Assembly (NCBI GenBank): GCA_030610745.1
Contig: JAUWRC010000067.1
Coordinates: forward strand, 1 to 8,247
Origin: Clostridia bacterium
GTDB lineage: Bacteria > Aerophobota > Aerophobia > Aerophobales > AE-B3A
Direction of reading: 5' to 3'
DNA: 8,247 nt
This document shows, one piece after another, positions 7,397 to 8,247 of this stretch. A program made the position numbers and the translations under genes. The stretch's first letter is position 1. Every line of letters starts with the position of its first letter. The notes under the pieces are model-generated. The model made no database searches. It saw only the letters and a list, made by a program, of their open reading frames with translations, and was not told the origin of the DNA.

Positions 7397-7507
7397 ATGG
7401 AAGAGAATTTTTATGTGAGAAAGTTTAAGGTTTTTGAAGTTCTGGAATTATTTAGACATCCTATCCCTCTCCGGAGGGTATTTTTTCTCTTAACTTTATT
7501 GCTTTAG
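7397..7507 (+). other. Possible 36-residue ORF opposite the kinase 3' end
   Basis: A plus-strand ATG follows AAGGAGGG (7379-7386) with 10 nt of spacing, and an in-frame TGA lies further upstream. The 36 codons end at TAG 7505-7507. The product starts MEENFYVRKF, is basic in the middle and ends in a hydrophobic run of Phe and Leu. The second half overlaps the receiver-domain gene on the other strand and contains the hairpin at 7465-7487. I recognise no family. A good ribosome site is the only positive evidence; chance is quite possible. Confidence 0.15.
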
Positions 7508-8247
7508 CCATTATCTCAAGAAGCTCGTTGGCTTGGAAAGGCTTGCCTATAAAAAAATCGACACTAGACTTTTTTATCTCTTCTTCGGTTATCTGGGTTC
7601 CCCAACCAGTAATCATAGCTACGGGGGTCCCGGGCTCTATCTCTTTAATTAGTTTGGCCAACTGCCAGCCCGGGATCTCTGGCATTCCCAGGTCAGTGAA
7701 GACCAGATCCACCTTCTCTTTTTTAAACAGCTCTATTCCCTCTTCTGCACTGGAGGAGGAGATTACGTGGTGTCCTTCTCCAGTAAGCATATCTTCTAAG
7801 ACATTACGAACGCTTTCCTCGTCATCTATAACAAGAATAGTTGCTTTCTTAATCTCTTCAGGGATTACAGCTTTTTTCCCTTCCACTTTCTCTTTTTCTG
7901 CCTGCGGAATGGGCAGTTTTATAATAACAGTAGTTCCTTTTTTCTCTTGGCTGTGGATTTCTATTTTCCCTTCATGTCTGGTTATTATCCCATGGCATAC
8001 ACTCATTCCCAATCCAGTTGCCCGAGGGCCTTTGGTGGTAAAGTAGGGGTCAAATATTTTTCTTTTTACTTCCTCGGGCATTCCTGGCCCTGTATCAGTT
8101 ACCAGGATACAAACTTGATCTTCATCTTTTTTTGTCTTGATGGTAATTTTTCCTCCTTGGGGCATGACGTCAATGGCATTGATAATTATGTTGGTTATAA
8201 CTTCTCTTAGCTCGGAGGCATTACCGAGAACAGGTGGGAGCTCATCC
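7461..8247 (-). CDS. Hybrid sensor histidine kinase, HATPase plus C-terminal receiver domain, 5' end outside window
   Basis: The open frame runs to the window edge, so only the last 261 residues are seen; sensor and His-phosphotransfer (DHp) regions are missing. Counting from the edge, the HATPase domain covers about 1-114: N-box with NIIINAIDVMPQGG (19-32), G1 box DTGPGM (51-56), F-box FDPYF (65-69) and G2 box TGLGMS (77-82). After a Lys/Glu-rich linker comes a receiver domain (about 134-250) with acid pocket Asp141-Asp142, phosphoacceptor Asp185 (FTDLGMP), Thr213 (MITGWG) and Lys235 (GKPF). All catalytic residues of both modules are present, so kinase and phosphotransfer functions look intact. 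No output domain follows; signalling would go to a separate partner or act back on the kinase. The internal ATG at 8165 lies inside the N-box and is not a start. The input signal is unknown. Confidence 0.9.
   Translation of the reverse strand, partial: DELPPVLGNASELREVITNIIINAIDVMPQGGKITIKTKKDEDQVCILVTDTGPGMPEEVKRKIFDPYFTTKGPRATGLGMSVCHGIITRHEGKIEIHSQEKKGTTVIIKLPIPQAEKEKVEGKKAVIPEEIKKATILVIDDEESVRNVLEDMLTGEGHHVISSSSAEEGIELFKKEKVDLVFTDLGMPEIPGWQLAKLIKEIEPGTPVAMITGWGTQITEEEIKKSSVDFFIGKPFQANELLEIMAKAIKLREKIPSGEG
7465..7487 (+). terminator. Plus-strand intrinsic terminator-like hairpin in the kinase 3' end
   Basis: On the plus strand CCCTC (7465-7469), loop TCCG and GAGGG (7474-7478) form a 5-bp GC-rich stem. 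In RNA the loop is UCCG closed by C-G, a member of the stable UNCG class. TA and then six T residues (7481-7486) follow. The minus-strand reading has the stem but no U-tract, so the signal points along the plus strand, against the kinase gene. It overlaps that gene's last codons. Confidence 0.4.

Noticed and set aside
7528..8046. 172-codon plus-strand open frame
   Set aside because: It lies opposite the HATPase/receiver gene, whose motifs are unmistakable. Its product is Ser/Pro/Ile-rich with no family signature, as expected of an antisense shadow.
7461..8165. Kinase gene starting at the internal ATG at 8165
   Set aside because: That Met is inside the HATPase N-box, and the same frame stays open with conserved N-box sequence to the window edge, so the true start is upstream.
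1..8247. Defence system, mobile element, CRISPR array, tRNA or other novel system
   Set aside because: Both strands were read. Nearly all sequence is explained by six conserved core or signalling genes, and no terminal inverted repeats, repeat-spacer arrays or tRNA-like folds were seen.

Overview
The window holds ordinary bacterial core genes, all on the minus strand, packed with little spacing. The DNA looks AT-rich and the sense strand purine-rich. I see no mobile element, CRISPR array, tRNA or rRNA, and no previously undescribed system. Phylum cannot be assigned from this alone. A secreted SurA-type chaperone with a signal peptide and no lipobox suggests a periplasm, and so probably a diderm (outer-membrane) bacterium. 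The gene set and AT-rich style would fit a deep-branching, poorly cultured lineage; that placement is inference.

Layout in the direction of transcription (right to left). (1) 8247-7461: the 3' part of a hybrid sensor kinase, with an HATPase domain followed by a C-terminal receiver domain; its start lies outside the window. (2) 7460-7300: a 161-bp intergenic region with a near-consensus sigma70 promoter (TTGACA, 16 bp, TATAAT) pointing at prfA. On the opposite strand the region also holds a small ORF candidate and a terminator-like hairpin. (3) 7299-756: a tight run of prfA, mfd, a SurA-like chaperone gene and murA, with gaps of 0, 21 and 1 bp, almost certainly one transcription unit. (4) 755-663: a 93-bp gap with a 12/13 direct repeat and two small hairpins. 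(5) 662-1: the first 220 codons of mreB, cut by the window edge.

The run links translation termination (release factor 1), transcription-coupled DNA repair (Mfd), envelope protein folding (SurA-like), peptidoglycan precursor synthesis (MurA) and rod-shape control (MreB). The last three are all envelope functions, and murA beside an mreB-family gene recalls the murA...mbl neighbourhood of Bacillus. Points worth a second look are the absence of prmC next to prfA, the apparent loss of parvulin active-site histidines in the SurA-like protein, unusual residues in MreB, and the two intergenic regions.
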